Of a DNA stretch of 64,000 bases, positions 37,417 through 47,304 are shown piece after piece. The position numbers were made by a program, and so were the translations under genes. Source of the DNA: Pyropia yezoensis (Eukaryota > Rhodophyta > Bangiophyceae > Bangiales > Bangiaceae); NCBI GenBank assembly GCA_009829735.1, contig CM020618.1, positions 15,790,846 to 15,854,845 on the forward strand, in the 5' to 3' direction. The number at the start of each line of letters is the position of its first letter. Within the stretch, counting starts at the first letter, position 1. The notes below the pieces were generated by a model. That model worked only from the letters and a program-made list of their open reading frames with translations. It was not told where the DNA came from and did not search any database.

Positions 37417-37524
37417 AAAGCCAAGGATGATACGTGGGAATACGTGAAGGACCTTCCCGCTGAGAAGGTCCGGGCATACTGCGCCCGGAATGAGATAGAC
37501 CCTAACAGCCCTCCCTCAACGTGA
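37417..37524 (+). pseudogene. B1 pol tail beyond the premature TAG
   Basis: 35 in-frame codons and a TGA encoding the rest of the chromodomain (KAKDDTWEY) and tail. B2 retains the same segment without the stop, showing that the TAG is a B1-specific mutation. Confidence 0.8.
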
Positions 37525-37635
37525 GGGAAGGCCGAGTAACAATGCCGAGAGAGTGCTTCAAGTCGAAGTGGTACGCAGAGTGGCTTTTAACTACAGCCCT
37601 AACCCTCACACTCTCACAACAAAGGCAGCTGCCAA

Positions 37636-39583
37636 CTAGGCATGCATGCTAGACTCTCCAACCCCACGGCCCTCGCCCTCACGTGGAGGCGAGCGGCGAG
37701 ACCCACGGCGATAACGCTCCCCAACAGTCGGTGGGGGCGGCGGCTCCAAGTCCGAACCACCGCGCCCCTCACGGTCGTGCAAGTGGCGACGACCGCGGCT
37801 GCCCTTCTGTTTAGTCTTGCGCGCCAGTCGGCGACGCAGACGCGGACCGACTCCGACTCTGACGGAGTCGAGGACTCCGAGACGGAGTAAGACAACTCGT
37901 CTTCCGACACGGAGGGAGAGCGCCGCGAGTGTCGGCGACGACGGCGAGGAGGCGAGTATGCCCGGCTCGCGCGACGTTTGCCACGCCCCAAGTGGGGCTG
38001 GCTGGGGCATAATAGCCCCGATGCGAGCCAAGTCGGCCGTCATAAACTCGGCCACCGACTCGCAACTCGCGGTCGCCACTGCCGTACGAGCGCGCTCCTC
38101 AAGTTGGGGAGTCTCGGAACTCTGTAGGGTTGTGGTCGACGCGGCCAACCAGGAAATGGTGCGCACCAACGTGGTGATCATCATCTCTGAGGTTAGAGGT
38201 ATGGGAGGTAACACCAACTTGGGGTATACCGTCAGGAGGGTGGCCCCCAAGTTGGGGGACACCAGAGTAGACGACTCCACGGCCACGCTGATCGGGATGT
38301 CCCCGTGCGGCTGGTAGGGAACAGGAGGAAGCGGAGGGGCACGCCGAGGTGGCGGTACCCGGGTGTAACTGCGACCCCGACTTGGGGCCCCCGCAGTGGG
38401 TTGAGTCATATGGTCATCATATGAGGGTACGGCCATAACTATGGCCTTGTCCGGGGGTGGCGCAGTGTGGCGATCCACCCCCGGGGCACACGCGTAGTCC
38501 CCGATGCCCAACCCCTCTCGTAGGACCACACGGCCGTCGTGAAGTTCACGAGCGACCCATACGAGCTGGCGAAGTGCGCCATCGTCCTTGGGCCCACGAG
38601 TGGGGCGACGCAGCTTGTGCTCGATGCTCTCCCACTCGATAAACTTGTGGAGGCGGAGCATCTCCTCTAGTAGAGTGAGTTGTCCTGATGAGCACCCCTC
38701 AGCAACTAGCTGAGGGGTGAGCTGTTCCAAACCTTGGATAAGCCGGAGGGGGAGATGCCAGAGCATCCCCCGCCGCTGAACACAAGACACCCAGGTCGAC
38801 ATGACCTCGAGGAGCCACTTGGTGGCCAACATGGCCCACACCAAGTGATCAGGGCCAGCCGTCAACATGACGAAGCCGAAGTGGTCAAGCATCCGTGGCA
38901 GCAACGCCGGAAACCCGTAGGGGACCTCAACCTGAGGCCACCACTCGGGCTTCTTCGGATAGTACTGCTCCTTTCTGGCAGCAGACTGCTGAGGAAACTC
39001 AAGTTGAGCCGAGGTCACCAAGTAGGGAACTCGCAGGAAGTCCTTCTCCATCCGCACATCAAAGTGATGAGTGTGCGGATCGGCCTCGTGAAGGTACGGG
39101 GGGCGAGTTGCCACCGCGTCCCAAGTAAAGGTCGGCAAGTCGCCGGGACCCGAGATACTTCCCCCGCGGTCCACCGTGGCCTTGGTCCGTTGTATGTCCT
39201 CAACCTCCTCGTCGTCCAGGAAGGCAAACTGGTCCGTCCTGAAGCCGGCAAGGAACCCGACCCTACGGGGATACTTCTCCCGTAGCCGGCCGGTCCCATA
39301 CCCGACCCATCGCTGCGCCAAGTCGGCCACAGCGAAGAACAGTCAACCCCTCCTCATAGAGAGGCCAAGCGGGGTAGAACCACCGCCCCAAGGCCTCACG
39401 CGGGACAACTTGTCCCGCCCCCGGGGGAGATCCCGCCGTCAACCCAAAGCCGGGTGACGCGGGAGTCCCGTCCCCCGGAGCGAGCGCGGAGCCCCCGCCG
39501 GAAGTCCCGGCGGGCGCAGCACCGTAGGAGGTGTCCTCCATACGCTCATCGAGAGAGTCCGTCTCCACTCCCGGGGTCGCCAT
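37636..39583 (-). pseudogene. B1 antisense accessory ORF with frameshifts
   Basis: Located between pol and the 3' LTR on the opposite strand, like the family A accessory ORF, with 111 bp to the pol stop. ATG at 39581-39583. Its span, 1948 bp, is exactly 4 bp longer than the equivalent B2 span. A duplicated CCGG at 39286-39293 shifts the frame after residue 96, and a +1/-1 pair between about 37850 and 37995 garbles some 50 codons of the basic tail. Between these points the frame encodes the conserved core: LVTSAQLEFPQQ, QYYPKKPEWWPQVEVPYGF, AMLATKWLLEVM, LWHLPLRLIQGLEQL, then a Pro-rich linker and a helical region. The C-terminus is Arg/Ser-rich. The core matches the family A ORF at spaced positions, so the two are homologous. 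Function unknown. Confidence 0.8.
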
Positions 39584-39904
39584 GGCTCTCCCCAAGTTGG
39601 GGAGAGACGCCCTGGCTACAGCGGCACGAGACCCGCCTCGAGTTGAGGGGGACTCGGATCGTGAATAGACGGGTGGCCTCCCCAGCGTGGGGCGGCCCAG
39701 TGGAAGGTGAAGGGGAGATGGGGGTAAAGGTGAAGTGTGAACCGTGGACAGCAAACTCCAGAGTGGGCAAGTTTGAGGAGAGGGGCGGTCAACGTGACCG
39801 CCTCCACATCCGTGTTACGTACTCGATGGGGGACAGCAAGTCGCGCCCCCAACGCCGAGACGTGCGTTTACGCACCCCCTCACAGGGCCGACCGGGTCTG
39901 TCGG

Positions 39905-39921
39905 AACTGAGGAGAGCGGAG
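39905..39921 (+). other. Polypurine tract of B1
   Basis: AACTGAGGAGAGCGGAG immediately before the 3' LTR; also found, inverted, to the right of the LTR at 41445-41912. Confidence 0.7.
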
Positions 39922-40389
39922 TGTGGCAGTATTGACCCCCAGGTAGGGGGGCAACACGTGCCATGCAAGGGGCGGCAGGCCACTAGCCTGATCCGTTCCT
40001 CCTCCTGCATTCGGGTCCATATTCCCTAAGTTTGGGATAGTTAGCTTAGTAGTAAATCCAACTTGGATTTGAGGGTTCTCTGCATTTATCGTCTTGAATT
40101 TTCGTGTGGCCCGGTGGGCAGGTGCTGGGGTGGGAGATTCTGAGTGGCGAGATTCTGAGTGGACCCGGGGGGGATAAGGGGAGGGACAGCGGGGCCTGGC
40201 CCTGCGTCCCCGTCCCGACCAAGAAACTGTTGGACCACACACCATCCTCTTGTTTGTCCGTGTGGGTTTGCCCCACAACGGGGACAGAGTGTGTGCGACT
40301 TGCACTTCTTCCGGTTCCCCCGACACGGGAGGCAGCCCTTGTACACCGCCCCAACTTGGGTGCCTGGTGTGCGAGTGGTTTTTGCCACA
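39922..40389 (+). repeat. LTR of B1 (3')
   Basis: 468 bp, TG..CA; differs from the 5' LTR at about a dozen positions. Confidence 0.92.
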
Positions 40390-40975
40390 CAGAGTAATCC
40401 ACCTCCCGCGGCAGCGCGGGGGCAACCACGTCGCACACCCCAAAAGCGGGGTGCAGAGTAGCCTCAGGCCGCCCGACCCGGGCGCGCCAGAGTTGAGCAT
40501 GCCGGTCGTCCGGCTGGCTGAGTACCCAATGATGCTCGACGCGAACCGCGTCAGGCTGGGCAACCAGCCGAACCAGCTCCCGCTCCCAACAGGGGTCCAA
40601 CGCAACCGGACGGGATGTACCTCCACGACGGCCCGGCGGGTGGAAGTCCACCCGCATCCGACCGCCTGAGTCCATGGCTTCTTGCACCGTCAGGCTACAG
40701 ACCCGAGCTACCAGCTCGGAGACCGACAACGGGGGGTGTCCCACCGCAGAGGCGGCACCGCCCCGCGCGGAAGCGGTACCGCCACCCGCAGAGGCGACGC
40801 CGCCACCGACCAGGCCGACGTGGCCGCCCAACGGGGCAACCCGGGCCGGCCCAGGAAGAAGCGCCGGCGCCGGCGGAAGCCCAACGGGTAGGTGCACCAG
40901 CGCCGGGGCACGGGGACGAGGAGGAAGAAGTAGGGCGGGCACCCGCCCGGAGTAGCTCCCGGTGTCAACCGCCAT
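40390..40975 (-). pseudogene. Unassigned ORF fragment, possibly family C
   Basis: An open minus-strand frame from ATG at 40973-40975 into the B1 LTR. It begins MAVDTGSYSGRV, then has a Pro/Ala/Gly-rich low-complexity stretch, then a more ordinary segment (SELVARVCSLTVQEAMDSGG, WERELVRLVAQPDAVRVEHH, QLWRARVGRPEATLHPAFG). It is not recognisably part of family A or B gag or pol. It lies 450 bp beyond a primer-binding site on the same strand (41425-41442), so it could be the start of a gag; alternatively it could be part of an antisense ORF of family C. It is truncated by the B1 LTR. Confidence 0.4.
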
Positions 40976-41424
40976 GGGGGAAGGAGCGTCTTGACCGCTC
41001 TGTAGCAGAAGTCACCTTGAAATCGCCGGAAAAATCGATGTTGGATGCCCGGAATCGAACCCACGCCATGGAACATATGTTAACCAGGCGTTGTGGACCA
41101 CTGCGCCACGGGTTGAATCCTTGACATCTTGGGCCAGATATGGGGTCTTCAGCCCAAATCCTTACAGCACCGATCGCTGGGTCCGTCATACGTGGCAGTC
41201 GCGATGCTGCCACATATCCCCCTTCCGAAGGCTTGACCGCCCCGGTCAAGTAACGTTCCTGGCTACTTCCGCGACTACTCCGAGACGACTTCCACCGTGC
41301 AGCTGGAAATTCTAGTACTTAGGTAGACGGACGGCTTACGGCATACGGACTTCCACACGCTTCCTGGAACGTGCCTCCGGGGCCCCAACCGGAGGGTACC
41401 CGTCCGCCTCGCTGGTCACCGTAC
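40976..41424 (-). other. Leader-like region without coding signal
   Basis: 449 bp between the fragment ORF and the inverted primer-binding site. Apart from a tRNA-like stretch (separate entry) nothing recognisable is seen. It does not match the family B leader at 993-1091, although the adjoining LTR and primer-binding site are family B type. Confidence 0.4.
41043..41119 (-). pseudogene. Degenerate tRNA-like sequence with Pol III A and B boxes
   Basis: On the minus strand it contains TGGCGCAGTGG, a good A box, and about 40 nt further GGTTCGATTCC, a perfect B box. The ends GGAT and ATCC can pair. However, the T-stem has only two or three pairs and the 5' acceptor strand carries extra bases, so no intact cloverleaf can be drawn. 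It could be a tRNA pseudogene or the head of a tRNA-derived SINE. Confidence 0.4.
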
Positions 41425-41442
41425 TCCCCTGCTGCTCCACCA
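41425..41442 (-). other. Primer-binding site beside the B2 LTR
   Basis: The inverted 18-base site TGGTGGAGCAGCAGGGGA, two bases from the LTR at 41445. As that LTR also has a purine tract on its other side, it occupies both a 5' and a 3' LTR position. Confidence 0.75.
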
Positions 41443-41444
41443 AA

Positions 41445-41912
41445 TGTGGCAAAGACCACTAGCACACACGGCACCCAAGTTGGGGCGGTGTGCTAGGGCT
41501 GCCTCCCGTGTCGGGGGAACCGGAAGAAGTGCAAGTCGCACACACTCTGTCCCTGTTGTGGGGCAAACCCACACGGACAAACAAGAGGATGGTGTGTGGT
41601 CCAACAGTTTCTTGGTCGGGACGGGGACGCAGGGCCAGGCCCCGCTGTCCCTCCCCTTATCCCCCCAGGGTCCACTCAGAATCTCGCTACTCAGAATCTC
41701 CCACCCCAGCACCTGCCCACCGGGCCACACGAGAATTCAAGACGATAAATGCAGAAAACCCTCAAATCCAAGTTGGATTTACTACTAAGCTAACTATCCC
41801 AAACTTAGGGAATATGGACCCAAATGCAGGGGGAGGAACGGATCAGGCTAGTGGCCTGCCGCCCCTTGCATGGCACGTGTTGCCCCCCTACCTGGGGGTC
41901 AATACTGCCACA
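41445..41912 (-). repeat. LTR of B2 (3' position)
   Basis: 468-bp inverted family B LTR, with the family B purine tract on its right and a primer-binding site on its left. Confidence 0.92.
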
Positions 41913-42250
41913 CTCCGCTCTCCTCAGTTCCGACCGACCCGGTCGGCCCTGTGAGGGGGTGCGTAAACGCACGTCTCGGCGTTGGGGGCGCGACTTGCTG
42001 TCCCCCATCGAGTACGTAACACGGATGTGGAGGCGGTCACGTTGACCGCCCCTCTCCTCAAGCTTGCCCACTCGGCAGCTTGCTCTCCTCAGTTCACACT
42101 TCACCATCACCACCACCTCCCCTTCACCTTCCACTGGGCCGCCCCACGCTGGGGAGGCCACCCGTGTACCCACGATCCGAGTCCCCCTCAACTCGAGGCG
42201 GGTCTCGTGCCGCTGTAGCCAGGGCGTCTCTCCCCAACTTGGGGAGAGCC

Positions 42251-44194
42251 ATGGCGACCCCGGGAGTGGAGACGGACTCTCTCGATGAGCGTATGGAGGA
42301 CACCTCCTACGGTGCAGCACCCGCCGGGACTTCCGGCGGGGGCTCCGCGCTCGCTCCGGGGGACGGGACTCCCGCGTCACCCGGCTTTGGGTTGACGGCG
42401 GGGTCTCCCCCGGAGGCGGGACAAGTTGTCCCGCGTGAGGCCTTGGGGCGGTGGTTCTACCCCGCTTGGCCTCTCTATGAGGAGGGGTTGACTGTTCTTC
42501 GCTGTGGCCGACTTGGCGCAGCGATGGGTCGGGTATGGGACCGGCTACGGGAGAAGTATCCCCGTAGGGTCGGGTTCCCTGCTGGCTTCAGGACGGACCA
42601 GTTTGCCTTCCTGGACGATGAAGAGGTTGAGGACATACAACGGACCAAGGCCATGGTGGACCGCGGGGGAAGTATCTCGGGTCCCGGCGACTTGCCGACC
42701 TTTACTTGGGACGCGGTGGCAACTCGCCCCCCGTACCTTCACGAGGCCGATCCGCACACTCATCACTTTGATGTGCGGATGGAGAAAGACATCCGGCGAG
42801 GTCCCTACTTGGTGACCTCGGCTCAACTTGAGTTTCCTCAACAGTCTGCTGCCAGTAAGGAGCAGTACTATCCGAAGAAGCCCGAGTGGTGGCCTCAAGT
42901 TGAGGTCCCCTACGGGTTCCCGGCGTTGTTGCCACGGTTGCTTGACCACTTCGGCTCCGTCATGTTGACGGCTGCCCCTGATCACCTAGTGTGGGCCATG
43001 TTGGCCACCAAGTGGCTCCTCGAGGTCATGTCGACCTGGGTGTCCTGTGTTCAGCGGCGGGGGATGCTCTGGCATCTCCCCCTCCGGCTCCTCCAAGGTT
43101 TGGAACAGCTCACCCCTCAGCTAGTTGCTGAGGGGTGCTCATCAGGACAACTCACTCTACTTGAGGAGATGCTCCGCCTCCATAAGTTTATCGAGTGGGA
43201 GAGCATTGAGCACAAGTTGCGCCGCCCCACTCGTGGGGCCAAGGACGATGGCGCACTTCGCCAGCTCGTATGGGTCGCTCGTGAACTTCACGACGGCCGT
43301 GTGGTCCTACGAGAGGGGTTGGGCATCGGGGACTACCCGTATGCCCCGGGGGTGGATCGCCACACTGCGCCACCCCCGGACAAGCCCATAGTTATGGCCG
43401 TGCCGTCCTATAATGACCATATGACTCAACCCACTGCGGGGGCCCCAAGTCGGGGTCGCAGTTACACCCGGGTACCGCCACCTCGGCGTGCCCCTCCGCT
43501 TCCTCCTGTTCCTTTCCAACCTCACGGGAACAACCCGATCAGCGTGGCCGTGGAGTCTTCCACCCCGGTGTCCCCCAACTTGGGGGCCACCCTCCTGACG
43601 GTATACCCCAAGTTGGTGTTGCCGCCCACGCCTCTAACCTCAGAGATGATGATCACCACGTTGGTGCGCACCATTTCCTGGTAGGCCGCGTCGACCGCAA
43701 CCCCACAGAGTTCCGAGACTCCTCAACTTGAGGAGCGCGTTCGTACTGCAGTGGCGACCGCGAGTTGCGAGTCGGTGGCGGAGTTTATGACAGCCGAGTT
43801 AGCTCGCATTGGGGCTATTATGCCCCAGCCAGCCCCACTTGGGCGTGGCAAACGTCGCGCGAGCCGGGCATACTCGCCTCCTCGCCGTCGTCGCCGACAC
43901 TCGCGGCGCTCTCCTTCCATATCGGAAGACGAGTTGTCTTACTCCGTCTCGGAGTCCTCTACCCCGTCGGAGACGGAGTCTGTCCAGCGTCTGCGTCGCA
44001 AACTTGCGCGCAAGACCAGGCAGAAGAGTGGCCACGGTCGGCGCCACTTGCGCGACCGTGAGGGGCGCGACGGTTCCGACTTGGAGCCGCCGCCCCCTCC
44101 AACAAGTGGAGACCGTTATCGGCGTGGGTCTCGCCGCTCGCCTCCACGTGAGGGCGAGGGCCGTGGAGTGGGAGAGTCTAGCATGCGTGCCTAG
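42251..44194 (+). pseudogene. B2 antisense accessory ORF with one internal TAG
   Basis: 648 codons from ATG 42251 (context GAGCCATGG) to TAG at 44192-44194. The only lesion is TAG at 43682-43684, where B1 has TTG (Leu). Before it lies the conserved core, with the same motifs as B1 (QYYPKKPEWWPQVEVPYGF, ATKWLLEV). After it comes a helical segment (ESVAEFMTAELARIGAIM) and a strongly basic Arg/Ser tail (RGKRRASRAYSPPRRRRR, later RRGSRRSPPREGE) resembling RS-type RNA-binding or splicing-factor tails. B2 lacks the CCGG duplication and the compensating indels of B1, so it shows the ancestral frame in those places. Stop codons of this ORF and of pol face each other about 110 bp apart. Confidence 0.8.
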
Positions 44195-44305
44195 TTGGCA
44201 GCTGCCTTTGTTGTGAGAGTGTGAGGGTTAGGGCTGTAGTTAAAAGCCACTCTGCGTACCACTTCGACTTGAAGCACTCTCTTGGCACTGTTGCTCGGCC
44301 TTCCC

Positions 44306-45301
44306 TCACGTTGAGGGAGGGCTGTTAGGGTCTATCTCATTCCGGGCACAGTACGCCCGGACCTTCTCAGCGGGAAGGTCCTCCACATACTCCCACGTAT
44401 CATCCTTGGCTTTGTAGCCAAACCAACGCACCCTCAACATGAGGCGGTCAGTGTCTTCATCCCAGCCGTGGTCGATGAACTTATCGAACACGTACTCCTG
44501 CGGGCCCTGTTTGGCCGCAGGCAGTGAGGGGAGGCGCCACGCTTCCAAAGCACGCGCCCAAGCTGGGTCGCCTGCAGGCGGTGGTGCAACTTTGACCACG
44601 TCCTGTCCAATGACTGTGCGGACCCCATCGTCACCTTCGATGGTGAAGCGCCGCCCATCAGTACGAAGGACCTGGTACGGTCCCTTCGTCTGGAATACCA
44701 GCTTACCCCCAGTTGGGGTGTGCGAGTGTACCAGCACCCAGTCACCCTGCTCGGGGACATGTTTAGCATTGCGCACCTTTTTGTCAAAGGTACGCTTGTA
44801 GCGCTTTTGTGCTTTGTCCATCTCAGCCCTGACTATAGGGATGAGGTTTTCAAGCCTAGCAGCGAACTCCGCCTTACTCTCAGTAGGAGTAGGCGTACTG
44901 CCACCATCCTCCCTAGTTGGGAGCGACCGCCGCACGGCAATAGACCGCACGCGACGGGGGGTCACAAAAGCGAGGGGTACTTCCCCTGTAGATGAGTGAA
45001 CCTGCGAATTGTAGGCATGAGTAAGAATGGAAATGTATTGGTCCCACATTTTCACAAGCTCACTCACATAGTGGCGCAGCTGCCTAACAATAGTTTTGTT
45101 GAAGCGCTCCTTAACGAGGGCCCTTGAACGGGGCCCTCCCCTATACGGTTGTTGGCGTAAAGGGGGTACACCGGGTTTCAACTCGATCCGGTGTTGGGTG
45201 GCTCTCATGAGTCCCAACTGACCATCCCACAACTTGTGATATTGGTCCAAGAGGCGTTCAACTTGAACCCTCAACCTGGGTGGAACACCCTCCATGTTCA
45301 C
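44306..45301 (-). pseudogene. B2 pol remnant with central deletion
   Basis: 332 codons. The first part (EGVPPRLRVQVERLLDQYHK ...) is the linker before the reverse transcriptase. At 45106-45110 it jumps directly to the integrase C-terminal part (RFNKTIVRQLRHYVSE). About 2.0 kb is missing relative to B1, taking the RT, RNase H and integrase catalytic residues. The joint falls on GGAGC, present at both ends of the missing B1 segment (near 34707 and 36720). The GPY/F-type module and a full chromodomain (LRVRWFGYKAKDDTWEY) remain. No catalytic function is possible. Confidence 0.88.
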
Positions 45302-45439
45302 ATGGGGACGAGGAGAGGCGGCCGACTTGGCTTGGTGCTTCTCCTTTCCGGACTTCGGGTCGCTACTTGCGCCCGCGTTGAGGGTGACCGCTACTGCCGG
45401 TCCCTCATGTTGGTCGATATAGCCGAGCTTGGCTCCCGA

Positions 45440-45971
45440 TCAAAGATACTTTCTTTGAGGGTGGCGGGGGTAGCAACTTGCTACGACCCTTGTCACAGGC
45501 TCGAGCCCATCACCGACGAGTGAAGGTCCGCCGTCCTCCACCCGCCTAGTTGGCGACGGCTCTAAGCCGAAGTTGAATCCAACCCGAGTGGATCTCGCGG
45601 GGACAGTCCTCTCACCTTGGGACGTTCCCTTTGAGTGTACCACCCGGTGGCCGAAGTGCGAACCACCGGTCCGAGGAAGACCCTCAGGGTGAACACCCGA
45701 CTGGGTCGGGGTGGCATACCGCCCGCACCGATACCCACGGCCCTGCTGGCTGGAGTGCCTCTAGCACCTCCGCGACCCCAGGTACACCCTGTGTCTGGCC
45801 AGTATTCAAAGGCGCCGGGGTAAAGTCGTCACCGGAGAGTTTCCCGAACGTCGGGAGGTCCGATCCAGCCGTGTTGGCTAACGATCCACACGACACAGTC
45901 CAAGACCACCGTTCCTCTGAGACAGAGGGCCCCCTACACCCGGGTGCACCCGGAGGTAAAGTTTACCTCTG
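45440..45971 (-). pseudogene. B2 gag 5' remnant and leader
   Basis: The minus strand shows the beginning of family B gag, with TSQGERTVPARSTRVGFNFG matching B1. It ends abruptly at about 45525, where about 50 bp of unrelated filler joins it to the protease-RT linker of pol. The expected start ATG is ACG here (near 45870). The leader before the primer-binding site is conserved, including its short inverted repeat. Confidence 0.75.
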
Positions 45972-45991
45972 TCCCCTGCTGCTCCACCAAA

Positions 45992-46136
45992 TGTGGCAAA
46001 AACCACAAGCACACACGGCACCCAAGTTGGGGCGGTGTGCTAGGACTTGCACTTCTTCCGGTTCCCCCGACACGGGAGGCAGCCCTAGCACACCGCCCCA
46101 ACTTGGGTGCCGTGTGTGCTTGTGGTTTTTGCCACA
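45992..46136. repeat. Palindromic fusion of two family B LTR ends
   Basis: The last 53 bp of the LTR appear inverted (45992-46044) and then again in direct orientation (46084-46136), identical base for base, separated by 39 bp that belong to the direct copy. The structure can fold into a 53-bp perfect hairpin. It replaces the 5' LTR of B2. Confidence 0.9.
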
Positions 46137-46719
46137 CGCTCGACGCCCGCGGCACCGCGGGTAGGGTACCGGCGCCGGCACCACCCGTCGACGTCGCCCC
46201 CGCCTCGGAAGGGGAAGGCACTTGGACAGCCTCCGGAGCCGAAGCACCGGCCGTGCGGACACCCGCACCGTCTTGACTCGCCGCACCGGGTGTCGCACCG
46301 CCACCACCACCCACGTCAACGTCGGGATCGCCTTGAGGAATCACCGTCCGGACACCCGGACCACCTTGCCCAGCCGGAGTCGGCCGGGAATCGCCACTTC
46401 CGCCGTAGGGCGGGCCATCTTGGGGTAGCTGCGGCGAGCCGGCACCGGCACCAGGCTCCATCCGGGCAGCCGGCAGAGAAAGGGTAGAAGCAGCCACGCG
46501 CGGTTGACCGCTGGGTTGACCTCAGACCGACGGCACCGTCGTGCCGCTGCACACGGACGACAGTCCTCCGGCCGACACACGGACGGACGCCACAGGCTCG
46601 TCGTCTTCCGACGAGCTCGCCCCGTAACGCGCGGCGGCAGGACCAACAGGCGCGTCGTCCTCCATCTCCTCCCCGATCAGGAGGTCTTCCTCCTTCTCAA
46701 GCACCTGGGGATAGGACAT
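46137..46719 (-). pseudogene. Family C antisense ORF remnant (tentative)
   Basis: A minus-strand frame starting MSYPQVLEKEEDLLIGEEME (ATG 46717-46719) with one in-frame TGA at 46522-46524, then Pro/Gly/Thr-rich sequence up to the rearranged LTR. It lies in the position of the antisense ORF, about 585 bp before an LTR-like sequence with a purine tract at 47305, and its acidic start recalls the family B antisense ORF (RMEDTSYGA). The conserved core is missing. The assignment rests on position and composition only. Confidence 0.4.
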
Positions 46720-47304
46720 GGTAACGGGTGGCACAGTCCCCCGCGCCCACAAGCCGTCGACAGCTACGACCCGGTACGGTGGGACCACCAGGACGAGCCA
46801 GGGAAGCGCGGGCACCCGCGTTTATGACCACAAAAGGCCACGAGAAGCGCCGCAAGTGCGCGGGTCGACCCGCGCCCCACGGAGCTATGAACGCGCTCCA
46901 CCCAGGCACCTGGGCGGGCTGGGCCACACCCCCGTACGGGGCAACCACGAACGGGTCACCCCCAACCGCCCCCACGCAACGCGGGCAGCCCCCGCCCCCC
47001 ACTCAATCGGCCACACGAGAGGGGCACCCCTACCACCAGACACCTGGTGGCGGATCCACTTGCACCACCCCCCGGAAAGGGGGGTCGTGAACAAACACCC
47101 GCATCGGGAATTTAACGGTCCGGAAAACGGATCGCGTGTGTACCACACAAAGGGGGGCGCCCCCTTAGACAACCTCGAAAAGGGGTGTCTGTCGCGACAG
47201 GGGGCAAAGTCCCACCCGACTGGTAAACGGTCACGCGACCCACCTACATTCGGAAACCCGAATGCAACTCGACCCGAGGACGGGCCGAATCTAAGGGGGG
47301 GATA
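46720..47304 (+). other. Family C 3' non-coding region with purine tract
   Basis: 585 bp without convincing ORF, ending in the purine run TCTAAGGGGGGGATA at about 47290-47304, directly before an LTR-like start. It is read as the 3' untranslated region of the third family. Confidence 0.4.

Larger units (their letters stand above)
505..40389 (+). mobile_element. Ty3/gypsy retrotransposon B1 (family B), disrupted by nested insertion
   Basis: Complete LTR-to-LTR family B element: 468-bp LTRs at 505-972 and 39922-40389, primer-binding site at 975, gag in two pieces (1092-1225 and 31732-33544), pol 33541-37416, an antisense ORF at 37636-39583 and a purine tract before the 3' LTR. The block 1226-31731 is a later family A insertion plus one copy of its target duplication; without it B1 is about 9.38 kb. 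Integrase domain follows RT/RNase H, which places it in Ty3/gypsy (Metaviridae). The two LTRs differ at roughly a dozen positions by eye (about 3 percent), so B1 is older than A1. No matching target duplication flanks it (ATGAC on the left, CAGAG on the right), which suggests later rearrangement or recombination at one end. Confidence 0.85.
41445..46136 (-). mobile_element. Deleted family B element B2
   Basis: Minus-strand family B copy with one full LTR (41445-41912), the antisense ORF, a C-terminal pol piece, a short N-terminal gag piece, a leader with primer-binding site (45972-45989), and only a rearranged end of its other LTR (45992-46136). Two large internal deletions remove most of gag, the protease and the whole catalytic part of RT, RNase H and integrase. 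It could only move if helped by an intact family B element. No flanking target duplication is seen. Confidence 0.85.

Noticed and set aside
41043-41119. Functional tRNA gene
   Set aside because: T-stem and acceptor stem do not pair adequately despite good A and B boxes.
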